A DNA stretch of 64,000 nucleotides, taken from the NCBI GenBank assembly GCA_030159075.1, contig BROG01001181.1:1-64000 (forward strand). The letters run 5' to 3'. Positions 27,301 to 42,300 of the stretch are shown piece after piece. Below the pieces are notes generated by a model. It did no database searches and had not been told where the DNA came from. It saw nothing but the letters and a program-made list of their open reading frames with translations. The stretch's first letter is position 1, and every line of letters begins with the position of its first letter. This stretch comes from Atrina japonica (lineage: Eukaryota > Mollusca > Bivalvia > Pterioida > Pinnidae). The translations under genes were made by a program, and so were the position numbers.

Positions 27301-30300
27301 AAGTATTATTGTATGTCTGTACTATATATGACTACATATGTATATGTGATACTGACACGCCCCCATGCATTGTCTGTACTATATATGACTACATATGTAT
27401 GTGATACTGACACGCCCCCGTCCATTAAGTATTATTGTACGTCTGTACTATATATGACTACATATGTATATGTGATACTGACACGCCCCCATGCATTAAG
27501 TATTATTATATGTCTGTACTATATATGACTACATATGTATGTGTGATATTGACATGCCCCCATGCATTAAGTATTATTGTATGTCTGTACTATATATGAC
27601 TACATATGTATGTGTGATATTGACACGCCCCCATCCATTAAGTATTATTGTACGTCTGTACTATATATGACTACATATGTATATGTGATACTGACACGCC
27701 CCCATGCATTAAGTATTATTGTATGTCTGTACTATATATGACTACATATGTATGTGTGATATTGACACCCCCCATGCATTAAGTATTATTGTACGTCTGT
27801 ACTATATATGACTACATATGTATGTGTGATACTGACACGCCCCCATGCATTAAGTATTATTGTATGTCTGTACTATATATGACTACATATGTATGTGTGA
27901 TATTGACACCCCCCATGCATTAAGTATTATTGTACGTCTGTACTATATATGACTACATATGTATGTGTGATACTGACACGCCCCCCCATGCATTAAGTAT
28001 TATTGTATGTCTGTACTATATATGACTACATATGTATATGTGATATTGACATGCCCCCCCCATGCATTAAGTATTATTGTACGTCTGTACTATATATGAC
28101 TACATATGTATGTGTGATACTGACACGCCCCCCCCCATGCATTAAGTATTATTGTACGTCTGTACTATATATGACTACATATGTATGTGTGATACTGACA
28201 CGCCCCCATCCATTAAGTATTATTGTATGTCTGTACTATATATGACTACATATGTATGTGTGATATTGACACGCCCCCATGCATTAAGTATTATTGTATG
28301 TCTGTACTATATATGACTACATATGTATGTGTGATACTGACACGCCCCCCCATGCATTAAGTATTATTGTATGTCTGTACTATATATGACTACATATGTA
28401 TATGTGATATTGACACGCCCCCATGCATTAAGTATTATTGTATGTCTGTACTATATATGACTACATATGTATGTGTGATATTGACACCCCCCATGTATTA
28501 AGTATTATTGTACGTCTGTACTATATATGACTACATATGTATGTGTGATACTGACACGCCCCCATGTATTAAGTATTATTGTACGTCTGTACTATATATG
28601 ACTACATATATATATGTGATACTGACACGCCCCCCCATGCATTAAGTATTATTGTATGTCTGTACTATATATGACTACATATGTATATGTGATACTGACA
28701 CGCCCCCATGCATTAAGTATTATTGTATGTCTGTACTATATATGACTACATATGTATATGTGATATTGACACGCCCCCATGCATTAAGTATTATTGTAAT
28801 GCACCCCCATCCATTAATTAATCTCCTAATGGACCCCCTGTTGGGATCTTTTCTATTAATATTGCGATCAATGAAAAGAAAAAAGAATTTCGAGTGTTGT
28901 TTGTTTCAAGTACATTTCATTGTCGGTGTCATCCAAAATCATGAAACTGAACATGGTGGAAGGATTTTTAATTCTTTGTTGGCCAGAATATTGGAATTCA
29001 AAAGTATGTTGCTATTGTTGTATCTTGTTATAAATTGTAATTTAGACATGATCAAATATCAGGCTGATATTGGGAACCTTGGGCTGAGAAGGAGTATGAT
29101 ATCAAAATGGTGATGAGAGTCTGATATCGGGAACTTTGGGCTGAGGTGTATAATATCAAAATGGTGATGAGGGTCTGATATTGGAACATTGAGCAGAGGA
29201 GTATGATATCAAAATGGTGATGAGGGTCTGATATTGGAACATTGAGCAGAGGTGTATAATATCAAAATGGTGATGAGGGTCTGATATTGGAAACTTTGGG
29301 CTGAGGTGTATAATATCAAAATGGTGATGAGGGTCTGATATTGGAAACTTTGGGCTGAGGTGTATAATATCAAAATGGTGATGAGGGTCTGATATTGGGA
29401 ACTTTGGGCTGAGGTGTATAATATCAAAATGGTGATGAGGGTCTGATATTGGAAACTTTGGGCTGAGGTGTATAATATCAAAATGGTGATGAGGGTCTGA
29501 TATTGGGAACTTTGGGCTGAGGTGTATAATATCAAAATGGTGATGAGGGTCTGATATTGGAAACTTTGGGCTGAGGTGTATAATATCAAAATGGTGATGA
29601 GGGTCTGATATTGGGAACTTTGAGCAGAGGAGTATGATATCAAAATGGTGATGAAGGTCTGATATTGGGAACTTTGGGCTGAGGTGTATAATATCAAAAT
29701 GGTGATGAGGGTCTGATATTGGAAACTTTGGGCTGAGGTGTATAATATCAAAAGGGTGATGAGGGTCTGATATTGGAACATTGAGCAGAGGAGTATGATA
29801 TCAAAATGGTGATGAGGGTCTGATATTGGGAACTTTGGGCTGAGGTGTATAATATCAAAATGGTGATGAGGGTCTGATATTGGAAACTTTGGGCTGAGGT
29901 GTATAATATCAAAATGGTGATGAGGGTCTGATATTGGAAACTTTGGGCTGAGGTGTATAATATCAAAATGGTGATGAGGGTCTGATATTGGAAACTTTGG
30001 GCTGAGAGGTGTATAATATCAAAATGGTGATGAGGGTCTGATATTGGGAACTTTGGGCTGAGGTGTATAATATCAAAATGGTGATGAGGGTCTGATATTG
30101 GGAACTTTGAGCAGAGGAGTATGATATCAAAATGGTGATGAGGGTCTGATATTGGGAACTTTGGGCTGAGGTGTATAATATCAAAATGGTGATGAGGGTC
30201 TGATATTGGAAACTTTGGGCTGAGGTGTATAATTTCAAAATGGTGATGAGGGTCTGATATTGGAACATTCAGCAGAGGAGTATGATATCAAAATGGTGAT

Positions 30301-33300
30301 GAGGGTCTGATATTGGGAACTTTGGGCTGAGGTGTATAATATCAAAATGGTGATGAGGGTCTGATATTGGGAACTTTGGGCTGAGGTGTATAATATCAAA
30401 ATGGTGATGAGGGTCTGATATTGGGAACTTTGGGCTGAGGTGTATAATATCAAAATGGTGATGAGGGTCTGATATTGGGAACTTTGGGCTGAGGTGTATA
30501 ATATCAAAATGGTGATGAGGGTCTGATATTGGGAACTTTGGGCTGAGGTGTATATATATCAAAATGGTGATGAGGGTCTGATATTGGGAACTTTGGGCTG
30601 AGGTGTATAATATCAAAATGGTGATGAGGGTCTGATATTGGGAACTTTGGGCTGAGGTGTATGATATCAAAATGGTGATGAGGGTCTGATATTGGGAACT
30701 TTGGGCTGAGGTGTATGATATCAAAATGGTGATGAGGGTCTGATATTGGAACACTGAGCAGAGGAGTATAATATCAAAATGGTCATGAGGGCCTGATATC
30801 GGGAACTTTGGACTGAGAAGGAGTATAATGCATATTTCAATCATCGCATTGTGGCATTTTCTAACACAGAATATCCAACAATATCACATTGCATTTCTGA
30901 TTACTTCTGCCCTTTACTGGGAGATGTCTCCTGAGTTACACACTTAATCAGATTTGAAAATGTTCACCAAAAAACAAGGGTTCTATTGAGCAGACCAAAA
31001 ACATGTGTAGACCCTTGAGGGTAAACACACAAGTAATCATTATACAAGATGCGTTAGTGAAAAACAAATGCTTACAATCCCAACAAATTATTGCAATGTC
31101 CTAAATTTTGACCCCACCCAATCCCAGGAGCATGTGATGTCAGTGAAGTGTGTGCAACCCTTAGAGTAACTTGCAGTCTAAGTTTGGTTAACGTACGTAT
31201 CACAATCCAAACTTAAAATATTTCACTTTATATGTAAGTGGGACAGAATTACAGACAGACAGGTGGATGATCCAAACACTAGATGCCCCCAGCGGACGGT
31301 CCAGGGCGTAAAAAAATTACACAAACTGGCTAAAATGGAAAGTTTTAAAACTGAGTTGATGCATTTGTGTAGGTGTAGGTGCACTTGAGGTTGTGTGTAG
31401 TTAAGTCAACACAAGTGTCTGCAATTTGACATTTTTCAAACAACTGTTAAAAATATTGAAGTCATGGCAAGGACAATTTACTGTCAGTATGTACACATTT
31501 GTCAAATAATTTTGACAGAACCTGTATCAATGCTTTAACTTAGTGACCCACACTGTGTACAAAATACTGGAGACTTGCCCCGTCTGTGATTTTGAACGCC
31601 AACTCAACTATAATACTGATGTTTTTGTTACTAAGAACAAGCACTCTATTGGAGACTTGCCCCGTCTGTGATTTTGAACGCCAACTCCACTATAATACTG
31701 ATGTTTTTGTTACTTAGAACAAGCACTCTATTGGAGACTTGCCTTGTCTGGGATTTTGGATGTCAACTCCGCTATAATACTGATGTTTTTGTTTTTGAGC
31801 ACAGGAACTCTATTGGAGACTTACCTCGTCTGGGATTTTGGATGTCAACTTCGCTATAATACTGATGTTTTTGTTTTTTAGAACAGGAACTCTATTGGAC
31901 TTACCCGTCTGGGATTTTGGACGCCAACTTCGTTATAATACTATGTTTTTGTTACTTAGAACAAGAACTCTACTAAAGACTTAACCAATCTGGGATTTTT
32001 GATGCCAATTTAGTTATAATACTGTTGTTTTTGTTACTTAGTACAAGAACTCTATTGGAGACTTACCCAATCTGGGATTTTGGACGCCAATTTTGCTATA
32101 ATACTGATGTTTTTGTTTCTTAGAACAAGAACTCTATTGGAGACTTACCCCATCTGGGATTTTGGATGCCAACTTCTCTATAATACTGATGTTTTTGTTA
32201 CTTAGAACAAGAAGTCTATTGGAGACTTACCCCATCTGAGATTTTGGACGCCAACTTCGCTATAATACTGATGTTTTTGTTACTTAGAACAAGACGTCTA
32301 TTGGAGACTTACCCCATCTGGGATTTTGGATGCCAACTTCGCTATAATACTGATGTTTTTGTTACTTAGAACTGGAACTATCACAGCTACAGGGTTACAG
32401 CTGACATCCATCAGACTCTTGTAGTCCAGACCTGGCAAAACAAAAAAGTTGACAGAGCATTTAGTGACACCCTTTACAGCTCTACCAAGGTCAACTGTCA
32501 CATGTTTACAAATACAAGGAGTCTATTTTAAATTCTACATAGCAGGGTTGACAGGCGACTTGTAGACACAGAAAGACTAGAGCTTTGGTATGTATGATGT
32601 ACAAGGCAATGTGTTTTATCTGTATAACCTATTGGAAAATAAATCACATTGTTCTGGTTTTTGACAGAACCCGAGTGTGCCATTTTACCTTGGTAGAACT
32701 ATACATTTGCATTTCTGTGTAGGGGTACTACCCTAAAGTTACAAACCACTGATAGAAAAGGGTTTAATTTTCGCACTTTTAAATCCCACAGCCACACAGA
32801 ATGAACTAACATTCAACATGTTCATCACACCACCTTGACCAGCACAGGGTCACGACTCACTGGAACCCTGTGATTAGTTATCAAGTTCAGCCACACAGAA
32901 TGAACTAACATTCAACATGTTCGTCACACCACCTTGACCAGCATAAATTCATGACTCAATGGAACCCTGTAATTAGTTATCAAGTACAGCCACACAGAAC
33001 TAACATTCAACATGTTCATCACACCACCTTGACCAGCACAGGGTCACCACCTTGACCAGCACAGGGTCACCACTCACTGACATATGCTGTAGAGTCACAA
33101 CTTTTAAACAGGATCTACAATGTATATCTAATTTGAAATAATTTTTAAAATCCAATAATGAAACTCGCTGATAACAGTTATTTAAAATGCCTTAATATAC
33201 AGTCTGAATGCCTTACAACCACCTATGTTCTTCCAAGAATTTAACCTATAGATGGATTTTCTCCCCCAAAACAATGTACATAACATCACTCACCATTAAT

Positions 33301-36300
33301 CATGTTGATATACTTGAATGACACCACTTGCGGTGGTCTGGTGGTAGAGCATTCAACTCACAAGAGATAGGTCTGGGGTTCAATTCCCAAACTGGATCAT
33401 ACTAAAGACTTTAAAAATGGTAGTGACTGATTCCCGGACTGGGTCCTACCAAAGACTTTAAAAACGGTAGTGACTCATTCCCTGACTGGGTCATACCAAA
33501 GACTTTAAAAACGGTAGTGACTGATTCCCTGACAGGGTCGTACCAAAGACTTTAAAAACGGTAGTGACTGATTCCCGGACTGGGTCGTACCAAAGACTTT
33601 AAAAACGGTAGTGACTGATTCCCGGACTGGGTCGTACCAAAGACTTTAAAAACGGTAGTGACTGATTCCCTGACTGGGTGGTACCAAAGACTTTAAAAAC
33701 GGTAGTGACTGATTCCCTGACTGGGTCGTACCAAAGACTTTAAAAACGGTAGTGACTGATTCCCGGACTGGGTCGTACCAAAGACTTTAAAAATGGTAGT
33801 GACTGTTCTTGGACTGGGTCGTACCAAAGACTTTAAAAATGGTAGTGACTGATTCCCGGACTGGGTCGTACCAAAGACTTTAAAAATGGTAGTGACTGTT
33901 CTTGGACTGGGTCGTACCAAAGACTTTAAAAACGGTAGTGACTGTTTCTTGGCCAAAGACTCGCCATACAAAGTGAAAGTCACATGACTTTGAGATGAGA
34001 CTGAAAACTAAGGTTCCCAAGTCTCAGAAGGCAAGGCACATAAAAAAAAACCTTCACTGCATTGGCATCAGTCCATAGCACAGGTCAAAATTTGTGGCAC
34101 TTTACCTAAAGCTGGTGACATTAACATATAAGTGAAAAATTCTTGACTGGATGAAACAACAATCAAATAAAAGAAAAAATTAAATTAAAGAGACAATGAA
34201 AGACTCATCTCACCATAGGGGAGAAAAATAAAGTAATTTTCTGTCAAAATGTTCAAGAAAAAAATCCAAAATCTTAAGTTGTTTTGTTTCCTTTTCAGGG
34301 TGAATTTAATACAATGACAAAATGTCTGAAGAACGAACAATATCATTATACATGTAATTAGATTGTACTGTATCAGTGCATTGGTTCAGAACGAAACAGA
34401 GACAAAGACTTTGAATTTGGACAGAAATGTAAATCTTGTCTTTGTCCAGCATGTCTTTGACTGAAATATAAATCTTTTTTTTGCCCTGCATGTCCTGGAC
34501 ACAAAAATAAATCTTTTTCTGTGCCCTGCATGTCTTGGACAGAAATATAAATCTTGTCTTTGCCCTGCATATTCCGGACAGAAATATAAATCTTTTCTGT
34601 ACCCTGCATGTCTTGGACAGAAATATAAATCTTGTCTTTGTCCCACATGTTCCGGACAGAAATATAAATATTGTCTTTGCCCTGCATGTTCCGGACAGAG
34701 ATATAAATCTTTTCTGTACCCTGCATGTCTTGGACAGAAATATAAATCTTGTTTTTGCCCCACATGTTCCGGACAGAAATATAAATCTTGTTTTTGTCCA
34801 GCATGTTCTGGACAGAAATATAAATTTTGTTTTTGTCCAGCATGTTCCGGACAGAAATATAAATTTTGTTTTTGTCCAGCATGTTCCGGACAGAAATATA
34901 AATTTTGTTTTTGCTCAGCATGTTCCGGACAGAAATATAAATTTTGTTTTTGTCCAGCATGTTCCAGACAGAAATATAAATTTTGTTTTTGTCCAGCATG
35001 TTCCAGACAGAAATATAAATTTTGTTTTTGTCCAGCATGTCCTGGGTCATATGGCTTTTACCTTGAGCTACAGCTTTTAGTTTCTTCAGCAACTTCACAT
35101 GTGTGTCAGAAGTGATATTTGTTTTGTCCGCTCTGTCGGGAAGTAAAGTGTAGTAATACAACAGCCGATCGTGATCCGGTCCATCTATCGTCGGTAAGAC
35201 ATATGTATTCATCCGCTCTATAAACTGTTCTGGCTGAGACAGCAATGTAGGTAGGATTTTCATGTTGTTTACTTTCTGTTCTATTTCTTCTGTTGGAAGG
35301 CTGAAAAGTTTCGAAAAATGAAAGTAGAGAAATACCTGAACAAAATTACAGTAAAACCTATTTCAGTGACCACCTGTCTATTAAGACCACCTGGTTACAA
35401 AGACTGTTTTTTGCTGTAACCAATAGTACGATTTGTGTACAAATAAACCTTTATATAAGGACCACCTCTCTAAGGAAATCATTATATACAAGCTTCACTG
35501 TAATGGTTGAAACACATCAGAAAACTTACGAGACGAAAGTATGTTACAGTAAGAACAAGATAAACAAAACATTTTATATAATTCTGTATTAGCAAAATAA
35601 ATCAAAACACATCATCTTGTCCTGGTCAGCTAAAAAAATGTACCCCATGGCATTTTATATACACAAACATATAACACACACACGCACCAAACTTATAGCA
35701 CATAAATCAAGACATCACAACCACGCACAGATCAGAAACACATCAAACTTATAGCACACAAATCAAGACATCACAACCACACACAGATCACAAACACACA
35801 TCAAACTTAAAGCACATAAATCAAGATATCACAACCACACACAGATCACAAACACACATCAAACTTATAACACACAAATCAAGACATCACAACCACACAC
35901 AGATCACAAACACATCAAACTTATAACACACAAATCAAAAAATCACAACCACACACATATCACAAACACATCAAACTTATAACACACAAATCAAGACATC
36001 ACAACCACACACATATCACAAACACATCAAACTTATAACACACAAATCAAGACATCACAACCACGCACAGATCACAAACACACATCAAACTTATAACACA
36101 CAAATCAAGACATCACAACCACACACACATCACAAACACCTCAAACTTATAACACATCACAACCACACACAGATCACAAACACACATCAAACTTATAACA
36201 CATAAATCAAGACATATCATACATACACACATGTCACAAAACACATAACACACAAACACACATGCACACACACACTTTAAGTAGGTGGATATAAAACTTA

Positions 36301-39300
36301 AAATATATCTTACAGCAAAGTATACATTGCTCAAAATGGAACATCATACCTCTAAGTCAAGGTCACTGCCATACACGGTAGCATTCTGGCTTGGCAATTG
36401 CCAGTTTTGCCACACACACACACACCTACATGGTAGCATTCTGGCTTGGCAATTGCCAGTTTTGCCACACACACACACCTACACGGTAGCATTCTGGCTT
36501 GGCAATTGCCAGTTTTGCCACACACACACACACACCTACATGGTAGCATTCTGCCTTGGCAATTGCCAGTTTTGCCACACACACACCTTCACACTTTAGC
36601 ATTACTGTAATTGGGTGTGTATAATCTGCATTTATATATTATTCGCACCCCCCACCCCGCCTCAAGGAGTTTGTGCACTTAGACCTAATCCATATGGCCA
36701 TTCCTGGGACATTAGTATGAGCAAAAGCATCACAACCAAATCCCTAGATCGTTATTTAACAGAAATGGATAGATATTTATTAAATATTAAGAGAAAATGT
36801 GATAAAGTAAATGTGAAACTACATAACTGGTATCTGAAATATGAAACTAAATAACTGGTATCTGAAATGTGAAACTACATAACTGGTATCTGAAATGTGA
36901 AACTACATAACTGGTATCTGAAATGTGAAACTACATAACTGGTATCTGAAATGTGAAACTACATAACTGGTATCTGAAATGTGAAACTACATAACTGGTA
37001 TCTGAAATGTGAAACTACATAACTGGTATCTGAAATGTGAAACTACATAACTGGTATCTGAAATGTGAAACTACATAACTGGTATCTGAAATGTGAAACT
37101 ACATAACTGGTATCTGAAATGTGAAACTACATAACTGGTATCTGAAATGTGAAACTACATAACTGGTATCTGAAATGTGAAACTACATAACTGGTATCTG
37201 AAATGTGAAACTACATAACTGGTATCTGAAATGTGAAACTACATAACTGGTATCTGAAATGTGAACCTACAAGAGCTCTTCTGTTTAACTCCCTCAAGTA
37301 CAATTACATTATGGATGATCGCTTCAGCATTCACAAACTCAAAATAATCATTAGAATTCATGTTAAGATTATTCAAATTTTCAATAAAAGCATAAAAACT
37401 CTACAAGGAAGATAAACATCACAAACAGGGACTGTACTATTCCGTTTCCCATGGATATTCTACGCGTAAGGCCATGCCTGATTACCAATCGGCAATCGGA
37501 AAGTGTCACTCGTCAACCAATATCGCAATTTTTCGCAAAAATTTAGGCTACAAGTAAATTGAAATACATGCACAAGATTCATTTATCTAACAATTATTTG
37601 CCTTCCCCATACACATTACAAACCTACAGAAAACAATGATGAAATAAATAACTTTGTCAGTTTCACCCTCCAAGGCTGATCTCCAGTAGTAGTCCCTTGG
37701 AAAAAAAAATGCCCCAAGAAGCTATTAAACTGTATTATCCACACCCATATACTGAGATTAATTTTAGAGTTAAAAGAGTGTGGAATATATATGCCCAGTT
37801 ACAATACATACCCACTGTCTGTGAACAGAAACTCAAGATGAGTCCTATATTACAGTACAGACCCACTGTCTGTGATCAGAAACTCAAGATGAGTCCTATA
37901 TTACAGTACGTACCCACTGTCTGTGAACAGAAACTCAAGATGGGTCCTATATTACAGATCATACCCACTGTCTGTGAACAGAAACTCAAGATGAGTCCTA
38001 TATTACAGTACGTTCCCACTGTCTGTGAACAGAAAGACGAGTCCTATATTACAGTACATACCCACTGTCTGTGAACAGAAACTCAAGATGAGTCCTATAT
38101 TACAGTACGTACCCACTGTCTGTGAACAGAAAGACAAGATGAGTCCTATATTACAGTACATACCCACTGTCTGTGAACAGAAACTTAAGATGAGTCCTAT
38201 ATTACAGTACGTACCCACTGTCTGTGAACAGAAACTCAAGATGAGTCCCATATACATCCCACAACAGAATATTTATCAAGGTCACAGCAGTAATTGTAGC
38301 ATTCTGGTTTGGCAATTGACAGTTTTGCCACAAACATCTACACTTCAGTGTTACATACCCACTATCTGAGAACAGAAACTCAATATAAGTCCTAAATACA
38401 TCTCACAGCAGAATCTTGTATATCTTTATCTAGGCCACGACAATAAATTATAGCATTCTGGTGTGGCAATAGCCAGTTTTGCCACACAAACATTAATAAA
38501 ACTCTTTTATGTTACATACCCGCTATCTGAGAATAGGAACTCAAGATGAGCCATATAGACATCCCACAGCAGAATCTTGTATATCTTTATCTAGGCCATG
38601 ACAATAAATTATAGCATTCTGGTGTGGCAATAGCCAGTTTTGCCACACAAACATTAATAAAACTCTTTTATGTTACATACCCGCTATCTGAGAATAGGAA
38701 CTCAAGATGAGCCATATAGACATCCCACAGCGGGATCTCGTATCTCTCAGCCAAGGTCACAGCAATATTGTACATCTTGCTCTCCAGGTTCCTTAAATAA
38801 AAATATAAAAAAGATTTGGAATTATCTCCCTTTACAAAACTTGACTTGAAGTTACAATGGTCGTGTGACACTGCTGTTTGTTTTTTGTTTGAATGTCAAA
38901 ATATTCCAATTAAAATGCTTATCTTTTGTATTGTTAACAAAATAACTGGCTATCATTGGCACATGAAGAAAATAACTGGCTATCATTGGCACATAGTGTT
39001 AATGCCCTGGCATCAAAAACCCATGACGCTAGGGTAATACAGGTGTATATAAAAGCGCAAGTTAATTAAATGCTGGTACAGGCATAAATACAGGTATAGA
39101 TGATTAAAATAACAGGAAAACAAATACACGGGTATATAAATGGTTGATTTGTAGGTCATCTGTAAGGTAGACACAGATGGTCAATAAATGCTCAATAATA
39201 GACAGGTATATACAGGAATATATGAATTGTTCATAATATGGACATCTGCTCAGATATACCCAGGTGTACTTAAATATCCCATAATATACAGGTATACCCA

Positions 39301-42300
39301 GGTGTACACAAATAATCCATATAAATATACAGGTATACCCAGGTGTACTTAAATAGTCCATAATATACAGGTATACCCAGGTGTATATAAATAACCCATA
39401 ATATAGAGGTATACCCAGGTGTACTTGAATAATCAATAATATACAGGTATATCCAGGTGTACTTAAATAGTTCATAATATAGAGGTATAACCATGTGTAT
39501 ATAAATAGCCCATAATATACAAGTATACCAAGGTGTACATTAATAGCCCATAATATACAGGTATACCCATGTGTATATAAATAGTCTATAATATACAGGT
39601 ATACCCAGGTGTACTTAAATAGGCTATAATATACAGGTACACCCAGATGCATACAAATCATTCATTTATGAGATATATATATATAGGTATACCCAGGTAT
39701 ATGTGTACCAAGGTGAAGTGGCACAGCTGGGTAGAGTCAAAAACCAAAACGATTCCAAAAAAAGGTTGTACAGGTAAAACAAACTGCCTTACACAGACTC
39801 CATGCATTACTGAATCTCTAATACTTTAGTGAAGACAAGAGGCTGGTCACCTCTGTTATGATGTGATTCAGACTTGTTTTGTTTGTAAACATGTGTCAGT
39901 TTACCTTGGTATACTTGTACATACACACAAGATAAATTAAATATCTACTTACATGGCTAAGCCCAATATGGTTTCTGTTTTGTACTCATCATCGTCTATA
40001 AATCTGATGATGTCAATACCTGAAATGTACAAAATGTGAAACATGTAATAATGTTGACATCTAAAACATACAAAATGTGAAGCGTCTGGTAATGCTGATA
40101 CCTAAAACATACAAAATGTGAAGCATCTGGTAATGTCAATACCTAAAACATACAAAATGTGAAGCGTATGGTAATGCTGATACCTAAAACATACAAAATA
40201 TGAAGCATCTGGTAATGTCAATACCTAAAACATACAAAATGTGAAGTGTATGGTAATGCTGATACCTAAAACATACAAAATGTATAGCGTCTGATAATTT
40301 CAATACCTAAACCATACAGATGATGTTGATATGTACATAAAAAATGTGAAGCATCTGGTAATGTCGATATCTAAAACATACAAAATGTGAAGCGTCTGAT
40401 AATTTCAATGCCTAAAATATACAGAATTTGAAACAGTGCATATGTGATAATGTTGATATGTACATACAAAATGTGAAGCGTCTGGTAATGTCGATATCTC
40501 AAACATACAAAATGTGAATCATACGATGTTGAAATCTAAAACATACAAAATGTGAATCATGTGACGTTGGCCATAATCAACTTTCCCTAGAAGCCATTGA
40601 TATACCAATTTTTGGGAATTTTTTTAAGAAGAAAACTCTCAAATTTCAGAGAAAACAAATGTTACAAACAGATAAATTATTTAGTTGGACCAAAAACAAT
40701 CTGGAACATAAAAATGTAAACATATATTGAGTTTTTGAAGTTTAAGAATTTTGTAGGAAAACATGCAAACCTCTATCAAGGCTTTTCAGAGTTTGAGCCT
40801 GGATGTAGTCCTCCAGATCTTCACTGCAATGCTTCAACTGTGATACTAGACATGTGACATCCTCTGGCCAATCAAAATCTGGTCTCCCTCTCACAAAGTT
40901 CACAACCTTCTGAATGACCTTGATTGGTGGTTGTCTGTACAGAAATCCTAGATCTGAATCATTTAAATGTTTGACAGCTGTATACACTTGTAATGCGTAG
41001 TAATACAGAGCCAGATGCAGTGTTACAGACGTCTTGGGGAAGTTGTCAAAACACTTCTCTGCTTCAAGTGGCTAGAAAAGAAATGAAAATGTTAATGTGA
41101 TACTCCATCTAACATTAGGTGTGATGTCAACTTTTAACAGATCTTTTATTTAGAAAACAAAAAATAAGCAAAATGTTTTGAACCATCCTCAACATTTGTT
41201 ATTTCGAGTGTCTATCATGGTCTATAATGTTGTAGGAGTTTAAAAGATCACACCCAAACTACTGACTTAAATGTGTAATAAATTTAACATCCTTTGAAGC
41301 TCCAAAGACCTTTCAGGACCATAATTCGATGGCAGAGAGGATGTCCTCTAAAGACAAAATCATTGGAGGTATCACTCACCTGTGGTAAACTAAGAAGATA
41401 GGCTAGACCTAGTGTGCTGTCTTCTGCAAGTTTGGCGTTAGCAAGCTTTAGCAACACTGGAAAAAACAACCAGAAAAGACAATCAGGAAAGGACAATCAG
41501 AGAAAACTGTCAGACAAGACAGTCAGAAAAGAAGATATGGTTAGACAATAAGAAAAACAGTCAAAAAGGACAACTGGAAGAAAAATTCAGAAAAGACAAC
41601 CAAAGGAAACAGTCAGACAGGACAGTCAGAAGAGGCAATCAGAGAGACAATAAGAAAAAAAATCAGAAAAGACAACAAGAGGAAACAGTCAGACAGGACA
41701 GTCAGAAAACAAAATATGGGAAGACAATCAGAAAAACAGTCAGAATAGACTACAAGAAAAGACAATCAGAAAAACAGCCAGAAAAAAAGACAATCAGAAA
41801 AAGTCAGAAAGACTAACAGAAAAGACAATCAGAAAAAGTCAGAAAGACTAACAGAAAAGACAATCAGAAATAAAGCCAGAAATGACAATCAGAAAAGATT
41901 ACCAGAAAAAAGAGAGTCCGGCAAAAAACTCAGAAAAGTCAATCATGTTATACAAAAATCCAATTATTTCTCATGTTTCTATGGTAACATTTTCTTAAGA
42001 GTCTATCTAACCTTCTACTCCAGGTTGATTTTTTTCCCCGTCCGTCAACATTTCCTCTAGCTTGGCCGTCCTAAGAACAGTCTCACTAATCTCTATATCT
42101 GGGTCTTGTGAGAGTCTCATGTTCACATAATCTATGGATGACTACAAAACATAGCAAAGAAATCCTTGAATTTTTTTTTAATTTTGAATAGTTTTACGCC
42201 ACACTCACTCTCTCAAACATTCTAACAAAAATCAGCTGAGGTTCCAATGGGACTCAAACCTGCGCTGACAGGAAGTGAGAGTCTTCATGGTTTAAAGCGT

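Noticed and set aside
26764..29113. Plus-strand open frames over the CACGCCCCC array
   Set aside because: Frame-shifted readings of the same 71-bp repeat; no independent evidence of coding.
29209..30844. Long minus-strand open frames (up to 191 codons) of FQYQTLITILILYTSAQ repeats
   Set aside because: They arise because the ~54-bp array unit is 18 codons without a stop. No start context, no homology, and the frame breaks wherever a unit varies.
39104..39661. 185-codon minus frame rich in Tyr and Leu resembling membrane segments
   Set aside because: A reading of the ~40-bp GTATACCCAGGTGTAC array between W19 and W20, not in phase with either exon.
41460..41935. Array next to the W17 acceptor as another splice-seeded case
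   Set aside because: The short unit only shares a T-rich tract with the acceptor; too weak to claim.
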